A stretch of 64,000 nucleotides of DNA from Agarophyton chilense. Taxonomy: Eukaryota > Rhodophyta > Florideophyceae > Gracilariales > Gracilariaceae. Location: assembly GCA_030374765.1 (NCBI GenBank), contig JARGXX010000095.1:1612001-1676000 (forward strand), written 5' to 3'. Shown one piece after another: positions 52,237 to 61,419 of this stretch. A model generated the notes under the pieces. The model was not told the origin of the DNA. It saw nothing but the letters and a program-made list of their open reading frames with translations, and searched no databases. Both the position numbers and the translations under genes were made by a program. Numbering within the stretch: position 1 is the stretch's first letter; the number at the start of each line of letters is the position of its first letter.

Positions 52237-53112
52237 TTACGGAGCCGCTTCATCAGGGACGGGTCGGGGCGGCCCAGCGGTGGGTATTGGTTGTGGTGGA
52301 GTCCGTCCATTTTGCGATGGTGTCACAACGCTTGGGGGCGGATAGTGGTTCACTTGAAGGCCTTGAGTATATGGTGAGGGGGCTACTACACCCGACCAGT
52401 TTGAGACGCGGGGTTGCACTGGATAATCATATGACGGTGGCTGGTAATTTAGAATACGCGCATTTCGTGGATACTTTGGGGTTGTATGAGGCGGAAGAGG
52501 GTGCGGGGTGTGAACGCGGCTTGGAGGCTTGTCCGAAAATAGAGTGTTGGGGCTTAACTGGTTTTCCAGGTCAGCAGCTCGACGGGCTTCCGCCCCTTGA
52601 GCCGCCAAAATTCGTTCGGCCCGGGAACCATGTCTCTCCCGTTTCTCCGAATCCTTTTTGAAAGCGTACTGAACAGTGACAGGAGTGTTGCAAACGTATT
52701 GACCAATTGCTGCGATAGCAGCATCGGAGTGCTCGAAGCGGGAGTACTTCACGAAACCATATCGCTTCGATTGGTTGGTATTCGGGTCCCGCGTGGTAAA
52801 TGGCGCTTCTACCAAGGGGCCAAACGCTGAAAACGCGTCATGCAAAAACTTCTCGTCGACGTTGTCCAATAAATTGCCAATGAAAAGGTTTGCGCCGACG
52901 TCTTGGATGCGACGATCCACGGTGGACTGAGAGACGCGAATTGGCTTTGAATCAAGCTGGACAAGATTGAGCACCTTTGCGGCGTAGAGGGCGTCTAGCG
53001 GGGTGTAAAACTCACAAGAACCGTAGCGAAAATGCTCGCCCGTTATGCGATTGCGCGGGATGTACACATGACGGACGGGGGCAGCTTGGACCAAGCTCCT
53101 GCAAGAGAGCAT
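52237..53112 (-). pseudogene. SF3B4: SF3B4-like copy, right arm, probably impaired
   Basis: 291 codons with partial RRM1 (VYIPRNRITGEHFRYGS), full RRM2 (NLFIGNL, KRYGFVKY) and the YAFKKDS/RHGSRAERILAAQ signature. It ends early: a TAA stands where the left copy has CAA, removing about 20 C-terminal residues, and the N terminus begins inside RRM1. Upstream, in the same frame but without an ATG, FVRTLDDKVSDAML resembles the missing RRM1 start. Compared with the left copy there is a residue loss in RRM2 (AAMNGHY to AAIGQY). I regard it as a decaying duplicate; it could still make a shortened protein. Confidence 0.6.
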
Positions 53113-53558
53113 GGCATCTGATACCTTGTCATCGAGTGTTCGTACGAAAAAGCGGCTGCTGCTTGGTTATCGTTGGTAGTCAGCGATGGCTACCTCTGCA
53201 TACGAGAGATTGGCGCAATGCAGCGCTCCGGTTGGCTCACCCCCGGCCCATTCGTTTGTGCCTCGTTGCCGTCTGGTTGTCACTTTTTCTGAGGCTGCTT
53301 CCAATCGCCGCGCTGCCGTCTGGTTGTCACTTTTCTTGTGAGGCTTCCAATCGCTGCGCTCATGAGCCCGCGACAAGCATCGACGCCCATATCTCACGCT
53401 CGCATCGCTGCCCCAACGTACGCCCTGCACTCGCCTTCGGCTTCGTCTTCATTCGCTCTAAACGCACCACCACCACACGGAGTGCAACCTCTCCTCGATG
53501 CTTCACTGCACCACCATCCAGCCGACTCGCACCATTTTTTACCCTCAGCACCGCCACC
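53113..53558. promoter_or_regulatory. Head-to-head intergenic region with local tandem duplication, right arm
   Basis: 446 bases between the SF3B4-like copy and the NB-ARC start. A unit of roughly 50 bases (containing GCCGTCTGGTTGTCACTTTT and CTTCCAATCGC) occurs twice between about 53,265 and 53,365 but only once in the left arm. The ATG at 53,559 has the strong context CCGCCACCATGG, as on the left. Confidence 0.5.
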
Positions 53559-56500
53559 ATGGATCCTCCGGCGTTTCGGGACCTGTTTGCGGTGCTTCAA
53601 AAGCTCGAGACCACTGTGAACAGGTTCTTCGAACGCAAGGATATTGCCCAAGATAACAAGAAGAAGCTTCGCCAACTGCAAAGTCAGTACAGGCGTGCGA
53701 ATGATTTGATTCGACAGCTTGAAGGCTTGTCAACCCCAGACTTCGTAACACGCGCAAGGTTGTCGCTTTATTGTGACGATTTGCAACAAAACTCCGTCGA
53801 ACTCAACGACTTGCAGTCAGATATCGACAAAGCTACGGTGCGAAATCGAGTCCGCCGAATGGAGAAAGTATTGAAGCAGTGCGAGACGGATGTGAAGGAG
53901 TTGTTCCAATTCCTAACTGACAATGTCTCTCCGACGCTTAGAGATGCACAGAATTTGGGCCAAGATGAGTACTTACCGGATAACAACGTGCCACCCAACC
54001 CACCCCGACTGACTCTGGACTACAGCACTACCACCACATGCGAGGGAAGACTGAAAAACGCAATTCTGGACAAGTCCGAGAATCGCATTGTTGCTGTTCT
54101 CGCCACCGGGAGAGGTGGCGTTGGCAAAACATGCGCTCTGCGAGGCCTTGCGTCCGACAAAGAAGTCAAGAAACGATTTCCTGGTGGTACTCTTTACATT
54201 CAGCTTTGCAAGGATGCCAGGCCAGCGACGATCATACAGGGTATCGCAAGTATTGTGGAACGGACAAACGGTTCACGGCTGGCGGAACAGGTAAGAGCTT
54301 CCAAAACGCTGCAAGAGGCATCGGACAAGGCCTCTATATGGTTCAGACCTCATAACTGTCTGTTTCTCGTAGATGACATATGGTGGTTGAACGGCATTGA
54401 TTCCAGTGTGTTCACCCTACTTGGCACAATGGTGAACGAAGGCAGTCGACTGGTGTACACCACGAGAGACATGCGTTTTCTGGGACAAACTGATAAGCGG
54501 ATTGAGTTTTCAGAGAAAAAAGCCCATGGCGAGTTAGCCAGACGTATGCTGATGAGGCATGCTGGTTTTGGTGCAGAGCACAGGCTTGAAGACGTGAACA
54601 AGAATGCCTTCGAATCTATTCTTCACATATGCCAGGGGCTCCCACTTGCACTTGGCATTGCTGGAGGCTCAGTATGGAAGTATTCTCTTGAGCAGCATGC
54701 AGATCAAAAGCAGAATGCATGGTCCGATTTTCATCGAGATCTGTTGTCGAAGCGAAAAGACTTGCTGGATATCCCTGCGGCGGGATACGGCGCTCTTACG
54801 AACATTGTGGATGTTTCCCTTGAAGTGCTGGAGATGCGGAGTGAACGCAGGAACTACCAGAAGCTGTTTCGGGCCTTTTGTGTTGTTCAAAAACAACAGT
54901 GTGTTCCGCTCAACATGCTGAAGAACCTGTGGGACTTGGAGAGCTTGGCTGAAGTTGAGAAAGTTGTAGAAATGATGAAAGATGTGTCACTTTTGCAAGT
55001 GAGGAGGGAAAGTGGTTTTATATCTGTTCAGCTACACGACTTGATCTTAAACACTGCTGTTCGAAAGGCATCAGAAGAGCACGAAGCTCAAATGTTCTTT
55101 CGAACTTTAATTCACAACTACATTCGATCTGAGACCACTGAAGTCGGCAACTGGTTGCGAGCAGCGTGGTGGAATACTGGCGATGACGGTTATATTCACA
55201 ACAATCTTTGCAGAGCACTTCGCAATGCAGGATACGTTGATGAATTGCTATGGCTACTGTCAAAACCGCAATGGATCGTGATGCGTCTGCAAAACGGCGG
55301 GATTTCGGTCGTAGAGCAAGACCTCGAACAAGGAACAGATGTCGCCGGCGCGGGCAGTACCGAGATCTCGGATGAAAGAAAGCATCTGGAAATCATTGGA
55401 AAGGCTGCCCGCATGAGTTGGGTGTATGTTAACAACAATCCGTATGAAGCGTGGTTTCAGATGCACGGTCGATTGTTGTGGTATGCGACGCAGTGTGAAA
55501 AGACTCGAAAGTTTGTCGAGGAGATAGAGCGTAGTGCACCGAGACCGTGGGCTAAAGCTTCTGTAGGATTTTTGCAACCAGCGGGTGGTGCAATGCTGGA
55601 TACGATCCCGATCCTTGGACATATTATTGGCGTGAGCTATGAAGGCGACGAAATTGTCGTTGTGGAGCAGTATATGGAGGTTGTGAAGGTTGCGAGGTAT
55701 AACCTTACGAGTGGCACTCGCAAAATCCAGGACTTGAGCGTCGAAGGAGACAGTCTGGATTGGATACTAGACGTCAATTGTTGCGCCTTTTCACTGGACC
55801 AAAGGAGGATGGCGACGGGACACCGGAACGGAAAGGTTGTCGTGTGGAATACCGAAACAGGTGCGATGATGCGTATCCTCGGACATCAATGTAACCGAAG
55901 CCTCGATCATGATTGTGCCTCGGCACGAGTCCTCGGAAAACAAGGTGTCCGAAGACGGAAGAGGCTACAGCGAATTTTCGCGTGTTGCGGAAGTGAGGAG
56001 CCAAGTGAAGGAGCGCTCAGTGGAGAAGCCGTGGAACAGCCTCTGACAGGCCACACGCGTGCTGTGGCGTGCGTGGTGATGAGCGCGGATGGGACTCGAA
56101 TTGTGTCCGGGTCACGGGACGGGACAGTTCGCGTGTGGGACGCGCTGAGCGGAGAGGCGGTGGGACAGCCTCTCATGGGCCACATGGATTTGGTGTACTG
56201 CGTGGCGATGAGCCGGGATGGGACTCGAATCGTGTCCGGGTCAGGGGACGAGACAGTTCGCGTGTGGGACGCGCTCAGCGGAGAGGCGGTGGGACAGCCT
56301 CTCACGGGCCACACGAACTGGGTGTACTGCGTGGCGATGAGCGCGGATGGGACTCGAATCGTGTCCGGGTCAGGGGACGAGACAGTTCGCGTGTGGGACG
56401 CGCTCAGCGGAGAGGCGGTGGGACAGCCTCTCATGGGCCACACGGATGCTGTGGCGTGCGTGGCGATGAGCGCGGATGGGACTCGAATTGTGTCCGGGTC

Positions 56501-57782
56501 AGGGGACGAGACAGTTCGCGTGTGGGACGCACTCAGCGGAGAGGCGGTGGGACAGCCTCTCACTGGCCACACGTATACTGTAGAGTGCGTGGCGATGAGC
56601 GCGGATGAAACTGGAATCGCGATTGGGTCATTGGACAAGATAGTTCGCGCATGGATCGAGTTCAGCGGAGGGGCGGTGGGACAGCCACTCATGCGCCGCA
56701 CCAGTGCTGTGAGGTGCGTGGCGATGAGCGCGGATGGGACTCGAATCGTGTCCGGGTCACAGGACGAGACAGTTCGCGTGTGGGACGCGCTCAGCGGAGA
56801 GGCGGTGGGACAGCCTCTCACGGGCCACACGGGTTGGGTGGAGAGCGTGGCGATGAGCGCGGATGGGACTCGAATTGTGTCTGGGTCATGGGACAACACA
56901 GTTCGCGTGTGGGACGCGCTCAGCGGAGAGGCGGTTGGACAGCCTCTCACAGGCCACACCAGTTCTGTGGAGTGCGTGGTGATGAGCGTGGATGGGACTC
57001 GAATTGTGTCCGGGTCATGGGACAACACAGTTCGCGTGTGGGACGCGCTCAGCGGAGAGGCGGTTGGACAGCCTCTCACGGGCCACACGGGTTGGGTGGA
57101 GTGCGTGGCGATGAGCGCGGATGGGACTCGAATTGTGTCTGGGTCACGGGACAACACAGTTCGCGTGTGGGACGCGCTCAGCGGAGAGGCGGTTGGACAG
57201 CCTCTCACAGGCCACACCAGTTCTGTGGAGTGCGTGGTGATGAGCGTGGATGGGACTCGAATTGTGTCCGGGTCATGGGACAACACAGTTCGCGTGTGGG
57301 ACGCGCTCAGCGGAGAGGCGGTTGGACAGCCTCTCACGGGCCACACGGATTCTGTGGTGTGCGTGGCGATGAGCGCGGATGGGACTCGAATCGTGTCTGG
57401 GTCATGGGACAACACAGTTCGCGTGTGGGACGCGCTCAGCGGTCGAGCCTTCAGAGGACCGTTTACTTGCGACGGGAGGGTGACACAGGTCGGTGTGGAC
57501 GCGCACGGTTCGCGAGTTGAATCGCGGGAGTATTCGGGGTTGTGGAGGCTGTGGGACGTGAGTCGAGGCGAGTGCGTGGAAACGTCAGATCATGCGCTGT
57601 GGCAGTCGACAGATGACTTTTCCCAGTCTCCGCACTCAAGTCGCTTGAATCAAGTGCAGAATTTGCGAGTCTCAGACGATGAGGGCAGGAAGTTGATACT
57701 GGCAACCGTCGAAAATGCGTGGCGCTTCGGTGACACGTGTTTTTCACCAACGTTTTCTGGAATTTGTAGAATAGTGAGGTAA
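53559..57782 (+). CDS. NB-ARC/WD40 STAND receptor-like protein (right copy)
   Basis: 1,407 residues from ATG 53,559 (MDPPAFRDLF). Same layout as the left copy: helical N terminus, NB-ARC with the canonical P-loop GRGGVGKT, Walker B CLFLVDDIWW, RLVYTTRD, GLPLAL, winged helix, one isolated WD blade, then eleven WD40 repeats of 43 residues and a degenerate last blade. It is 128 residues longer than the left copy, accounted for almost exactly by three extra repeats. The fifth and sixth repeats are the most aberrant (GIAIGSLDKIVRAW, IEFSGGAVGQPLMRRT). The frame is open upstream to 52,977, but that part overlaps the divergent gene and looks noncoding. With a full P-loop this copy is the better candidate for an active switch. 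Recognition of a variable ligand is inferred from the repeat pattern. Confidence 0.87.
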   Translation: MDPPAFRDLFAVLQKLETTVNRFFERKDIAQDNKKKLRQLQSQYRRANDLIRQLEGLSTPDFVTRARLSLYCDDLQQNSVELNDLQSDIDKATVRNRVRRMEKVLKQCETDVKELFQFLTDNVSPTLRDAQNLGQDEYLPDNNVPPNPPRLTLDYSTTTTCEGRLKNAILDKSENRIVAVLATGRGGVGKTCALRGLASDKEVKKRFPGGTLYIQLCKDARPATIIQGIASIVERTNGSRLAEQVRASKTLQEASDKASIWFRPHNCLFLVDDIWWLNGIDSSVFTLLGTMVNEGSRLVYTTRDMRFLGQTDKRIEFSEKKAHGELARRMLMRHAGFGAEHRLEDVNKNAFESILHICQGLPLALGIAGGSVWKYSLEQHADQKQNAWSDFHRDLLSKRKDLLDIPAAGYGALTNIVDVSLEVLEMRSERRNYQKLFRAFCVVQKQQCVPLNMLKNLWDLESLAEVEKVVEMMKDVSLLQVRRESGFISVQLHDLILNTAVRKASEEHEAQMFFRTLIHNYIRSETTEVGNWLRAAWWNTGDDGYIHNNLCRALRNAGYVDELLWLLSKPQWIVMRLQNGGISVVEQDLEQGTDVAGAGSTEISDERKHLEIIGKAARMSWVYVNNNPYEAWFQMHGRLLWYATQCEKTRKFVEEIERSAPRPWAKASVGFLQPAGGAMLDTIPILGHIIGVSYEGDEIVVVEQYMEVVKVARYNLTSGTRKIQDLSVEGDSLDWILDVNCCAFSLDQRRMATGHRNGKVVVWNTETGAMMRILGHQCNRSLDHDCASARVLGKQGVRRRKRLQRIFACCGSEEPSEGALSGEAVEQPLTGHTRAVACVVMSADGTRIVSGSRDGTVRVWDALSGEAVGQPLMGHMDLVYCVAMSRDGTRIVSGSGDETVRVWDALSGEAVGQPLTGHTNWVYCVAMSADGTRIVSGSGDETVRVWDALSGEAVGQPLMGHTDAVACVAMSADGTRIVSGSGDETVRVWDALSGEAVGQPLTGHTYTVECVAMSADETGIAIGSLDKIVRAWIEFSGGAVGQPLMRRTSAVRCVAMSADGTRIVSGSQDETVRVWDALSGEAVGQPLTGHTGWVESVAMSADGTRIVSGSWDNTVRVWDALSGEAVGQPLTGHTSSVECVVMSVDGTRIVSGSWDNTVRVWDALSGEAVGQPLTGHTGWVECVAMSADGTRIVSGSRDNTVRVWDALSGEAVGQPLTGHTSSVECVVMSVDGTRIVSGSWDNTVRVWDALSGEAVGQPLTGHTDSVVCVAMSADGTRIVSGSWDNTVRVWDALSGRAFRGPFTCDGRVTQVGVDAHGSRVESREYSGLWRLWDVSRGECVETSDHALWQSTDDFSQSPHSSRLNQVQNLRVSDDEGRKLILATVENAWRFGDTCFSPTFSGICRIVR
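56008..57432 (+). repeat. Tandem 129-base WD40 repeat array, 11 units
   Basis: Eleven 129-base units. Units 7-8 (about 56,784-57,041) and 9-10 (about 57,042-57,299) form a nearly exact 258-base duplication: in both, a GWV-type unit is followed by an SSVECVVMSVDG unit. Variation between units again clusters at residues 17, 18, 20, 36 and 38. Confidence 0.9.
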
Positions 57783-57783
57783 C

Positions 57784-59859
57784 TGTAAACATAACCGTTC
57801 AAATTTATTTAGGGGACATAACGCAGCATAACGCAGGTGGCTACAACCCAAGGGGACACGATTAGTAGATATATGCTCTCCAGAAAACCAGCCCAGGATA
57901 GGGCAAAGAGAAAAAGTCAAAGAAAGACGACAGAAAGGTTAAAAATGGATGTATATATCGCAAATGTTTTAGAAAATAGTATTTCTCTTATTTTTGACGC
58001 CTGTACGATGACGGCGACTTTTATATTAAACTCGGAAATTGTGGGCATCGGGAAACTTGATATCGTATACACCAAAAAAACGTTCGTTTCTTTCTAATAA
58101 GCGCGTCGTAGTTCGTTTTAGTGCTTTCGACCGCCTTTGCGTGTCTCCAATTCGCGCTGGCTTTTCAAGTTGATGCTGAAAACGGCACAGAGTTTTAAAG
58201 ATAGTTTACGAGATAGAAACCGATTTCAAAGCTTCTCACTCTTAGTAGCGACCTGTAATATATGGCAGGCACGCGAGTGTCTAGGGTTTTTGGTAGAGAT
58301 TGAAGAGGCTGTGGAAGATATTGCTTCGTTTGTGGCGCTGATGGCTTTCAAGTCCTAATCGGAACCTTTAACAGTTGAATATTTTCTTGAAGAAATTGCA
58401 GACGTTGAGACTATATTCAGGATAGACAAAAGTCAGTACTTGCACACAATATCAAAAGAGTAGTGAAAGTCATTTAGTCTTCAACAAATGGCAAATGGCC
58501 GTAGAATGTGAGCCTGACGCCGTATCACGCGGTTTTGTTAACAAAAGAAGGTGGTGCTAAACAGTGCCACATGAGTGACGTGTTTATATAAAACATCGGC
58601 GCGGTCGCAGTAGAAAGATGACCCAAACCCAAAGGAAAGAAGGAAAGATAAGAGACTTTTGGAAAGAGAGGCATAGACTGTGCTAATATAAAGTTTTGGT
58701 GCCAACGGTTGGGGGGGAGTTGAACCGCTTTTGTCGAGCTGACTTGACCAGAGTTGGTCGAAGCCGACCGACGTCGGCCTTATGTAGAAAATGTAGTGCA
58801 ACGTCAAGGGCGGCGGAAACACACGAAGATGTTTAAGTCTTCCTCCAAGGAGTGTAGCACGGCGACGGAGCCTCTCCGGAGTGAACACGACTAAGTCGGG
58901 GTGTAAGGCCGAGGTTCACCGGCACGCCAAGCGGGGAGAGTGCGGGATGCTAGAAGGGAGCAGACCAGGTATGAGCCGTATTTCACGGGAGTGGGCACGT
59001 GATGAAGGGGAGACCACCCAGTGGGGGCGATCGGGGGCATGGGCCACGAGAGCCAAAAGAAATATGTAGCAAACCCAATACTGGGGCGAGAACACGGCAG
59101 GGGTATGAAAGATATACACGCTAACAGAGGTGAGTCTCCTGTTGACGAAGAGTGGATAAGTCTACCGTTAGTAACGCGGCTTCACCTCCGTAGAGTGTGG
59201 AAGACTCGCGAAAGCGGAAAAAGACTTAGAGCCAAGAACCCTGGTTGGGGAGGTTTACCGACTGTCAGGGCGAGATCGCCATCGCACTATATAGTTTAGA
59301 ACACTGTAGAGAGCTCCCTAACCTAGTGTAATAAAGCTAAATAAATAGAGAAATGTCCAGCTATGCTGTGCCAACCTGTCCTGGGCCATCCGTGGTACAC
59401 GTGGGTAAGTCACACCCGAATCGGGGCCACGGCGCACGGCCGCCGGTGCACTTCGCGTACAACGCGTATACACCTGGCTACGCCAGCCCGCTAGTAGCGG
59501 TATTACTCATAGATCTCACAAGTATCGCCCGAGGCGGAAAAACAACCAAGTCCTGGAAAACGGCCCTCACGAGGGTTGCACTTCAGAAAATTTGGCTACA
59601 GGCAGGCGCAAGAACTCGTGTGGCTTTCGGCCCGGTGCCGGCCAACTTGTCCTAATTGCGCACTTTACTCGACGCAGAACGCGCTTGCGTTTCGTACTGA
59701 AATTGTGGCTCCAAATAAATCTTCTTCCTACAGCGTTACGTCCAAATAATATCTTTCTTACTTTATTAGTTTAGTTAAACTATAGGACTGATGAACGTCA
59801 ATTTGGTTCATATACACGAAGCGGCACGCGGTTTACTCGTGTATTTTACACGTTTCACA
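57784..59859. mobile_element. Unclassified insertion in the right arm with 5-base target duplication
   Basis: 2,076 bases starting TGTAAACATAACC and ending ACACGTTTCACA, flanked by GTAAC on both sides (57,779-57,783 and 59,860-59,864). The left arm has the uninterrupted site with one GTAAC. It contains the solo LTR 58,792-59,585; without it the insertion is about 1.28 kb. TG...CA ends and a 5-base duplication suit an LTR element, but I find no paired LTRs and no known domain. Short frames at 57,837-58,097 and 58,137-58,358 are unassigned. Confidence 0.6.
58792..59585 (-). repeat. Solo LTR, gypsy family C
   Basis: 794 bases, near-identical to 37,494-38,286, flanked by the target duplication GAAAA (58,787-58,791 and 59,586-59,590). 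It is nested within the insertion 57,784-59,859. Confidence 0.92.
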
Positions 59860-60044
59860 GTAACCCTCATTCGCGCTCAAATTGATGGAGCCCATTCGCC
59901 GCTGCCTTCACCGCATACAGGGACCGAATTTAGAATGAAAAAAACCCGCTCGTCAATATGGCGAAAAGTCAAGAATGAACCAAGAATCTTGGATTTTGGT
60001 CGATACAAAGGCGCCGCTGTCCAAGAAAAAGTGTGAAACTTTTA

Positions 60045-60620
60045 AAACGCAGGAGTTAAACGTGTGTCGCTTCGTGTCGTACAATCACCTCTGGGGTCTG
60101 CTACTGTCCTGTCTCGGGAGCGTGGTGACGCTCAACCTTAGAAGGTAGACGTAATAAACCTCGATGGTAACAGGGCACCGTGAAAATTTGCAGGGGCAAA
60201 CGCCGGGGCAACTAGCCTATACCGTGTAGGTGAACGATGGTAGGCGTCGACACGCGGTAAAACCTAGGTGGTAGTTGAGAAACAATGAACCAAAAGGTAT
60301 AGTCGTGACCCAAGTGGTGCCTGTCTTTATCAGACTAGGGTGGAGGAAGTGCAGTTCCCTATATGCAGTGAACTGCACTCTCCAGATCACCCGAGAGGTG
60401 CAAGCAAGGCACGGTCTCTGACCTAGTGTCAGAGACCTGGCCAGCACTGGCTACAGTGCCAGATGGCCACTCCACTACTGTACTAAAATAAAAATAATTA
60501 CAATTACTAACAATTAATCAACGAGAAGGTACATGTCAACACTACACGTGGCTGACAACACCTAGATGGTAGCTCGCCCGGAGCTGCATGGCCGATGATC
60601 CCTCGCGTCCGTCACCTACG
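60045..60620 (-). repeat. Probable 3' LTR of the gypsy element at the window end
   Basis: Placed by layout: right-arm homology fades near 60,040, and ORFx and pol follow from about 61,000. The stretch contains the motif CAGTGCCAG followed by an AT-rich run, resembling the centre of family A LTRs, and a perfect 10-base hairpin GGTCTCTGAC/GTCAGAGACC at 60,413-60,437. Both ends are approximate. Confidence 0.4.
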
Positions 60621-61007
60621 AGGTCAGTGTAGTATATCGATAACCTCAAAGGTCAAACCTTCTCCAACTATACGACAGACCCCCTTCCTACCCGTGACAC
60701 AAGCCCCATGTCTCCTTCCATCAAATCCTAAAGGTATAGCGAGCGACAGCGGCGCGGGCATCGGAGTAGGGTCCGCCGGCCGTTGCTCACGATGTGCCAC
60801 ACGCAATCCCTTGAGGTTCAGAACTCGGTGCCAGTGTCGGTTGGGGAGTGCGAGCGACGACGGCGGCGCACGAATTGAGCGACAACCATTCAGGTAGGGA
60901 CTGTAATGAGGACGATGCAGTGTCAATAGCGCGCTCGCGGACACCTTTTCGGTAGTGGGCCCCTGCGTGCTTGCGATTCTGCTTCCGCATAGCCCACCGT
61001 TCAACCT

Positions 61008-61394
61008 ATGTTGGTTTCTACTTCTCTCCCCGGTGGCGGGGCTACCGCTCCTTCGCTACCTCCTATGTCGATGGCTCCTAGCATTCCTGCCAGTTTTCCT
61101 TCGTGGGTAGTCAATAACACGGGTCCTCCCGATCCCAATGCTCCTCAACCGACAGGTCCTTATACTCCCGGATTCGGGGGGTATACTTTCTCTCGCTTCA
61201 CCTTTGAGGTTCTTGTGGCGGGCGCCTACCACTTGACTTCCTTAGTGTCTCCTTCTTCAGATAACTCGTTGTCTCTTCTTGTTTCTTCTACTGTTACATT
61301 CGGTTGTTCTTTCGTGTCCTCCCTTGTAAGAAATCTGACACACATATGCGTCCCCCTTCTGCGGGAAACGACGTCTTCTCTCCCCCTTCTTTAG
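61008..61394 (+). mobile_element. ORFx-related N-terminal fragment, antisense to gypsy pol
   Basis: 128 codons on the plus strand, between the probable 3' LTR and the minus-strand pol, the same position as ORFx at 38,322. After a Pro-rich start it reads PYTPGFGGYTFSRFTFEVLV, where ORFx has PYEMFPLRGWPPYDMLVG, followed by AYHLTSLV against HHASVLRL. The match is short and by eye. Only the N-terminal part of the family is visible here. Confidence 0.45.
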
Positions 61395-61419
61395 TCCTGA
61401 GTACCACGAAGGTCTAAGG

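Larger units (their letters stand above)
47668..60040 (-). repeat. Right arm of the large inverted duplication
   Basis: Mirror copy of 12,830-22,640: Tc1 end, zinc-finger gene, hypothetical ORF, SF3B4-like copy, NB-ARC/WD40 gene. Past the NB-ARC stop the homology is interrupted by an insertion (57,784-59,859) and then resumes at 59,865 (CCTCATTCGCGCTCAAATTG, matching the left arm near 12,970-12,989), fading out by about 60,040 where another LTR begins. Confidence 0.85.

Noticed and set aside
55907-57415. 502-codon repetitive open frame antisense to the WD40 array
   Set aside because: A 129-base repeat without stops in this frame stays open automatically across all units; the sense frame shows clear WD40 motifs.
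56069-57520. Arg/Gly-rich repetitive frames on the plus strand in the WD40 array
   Set aside because: Shifted readings of the same repeats; no meaningful motif.
12830-60040. Inverted duplication as a pure assembly artefact
   Set aside because: The arms differ by substitutions, three WD40 repeats, a promoter duplication and a 2.1-kb insertion with target duplication, so they are not one sequence used twice; mis-joined haplotypes cannot be excluded from the sequence alone.
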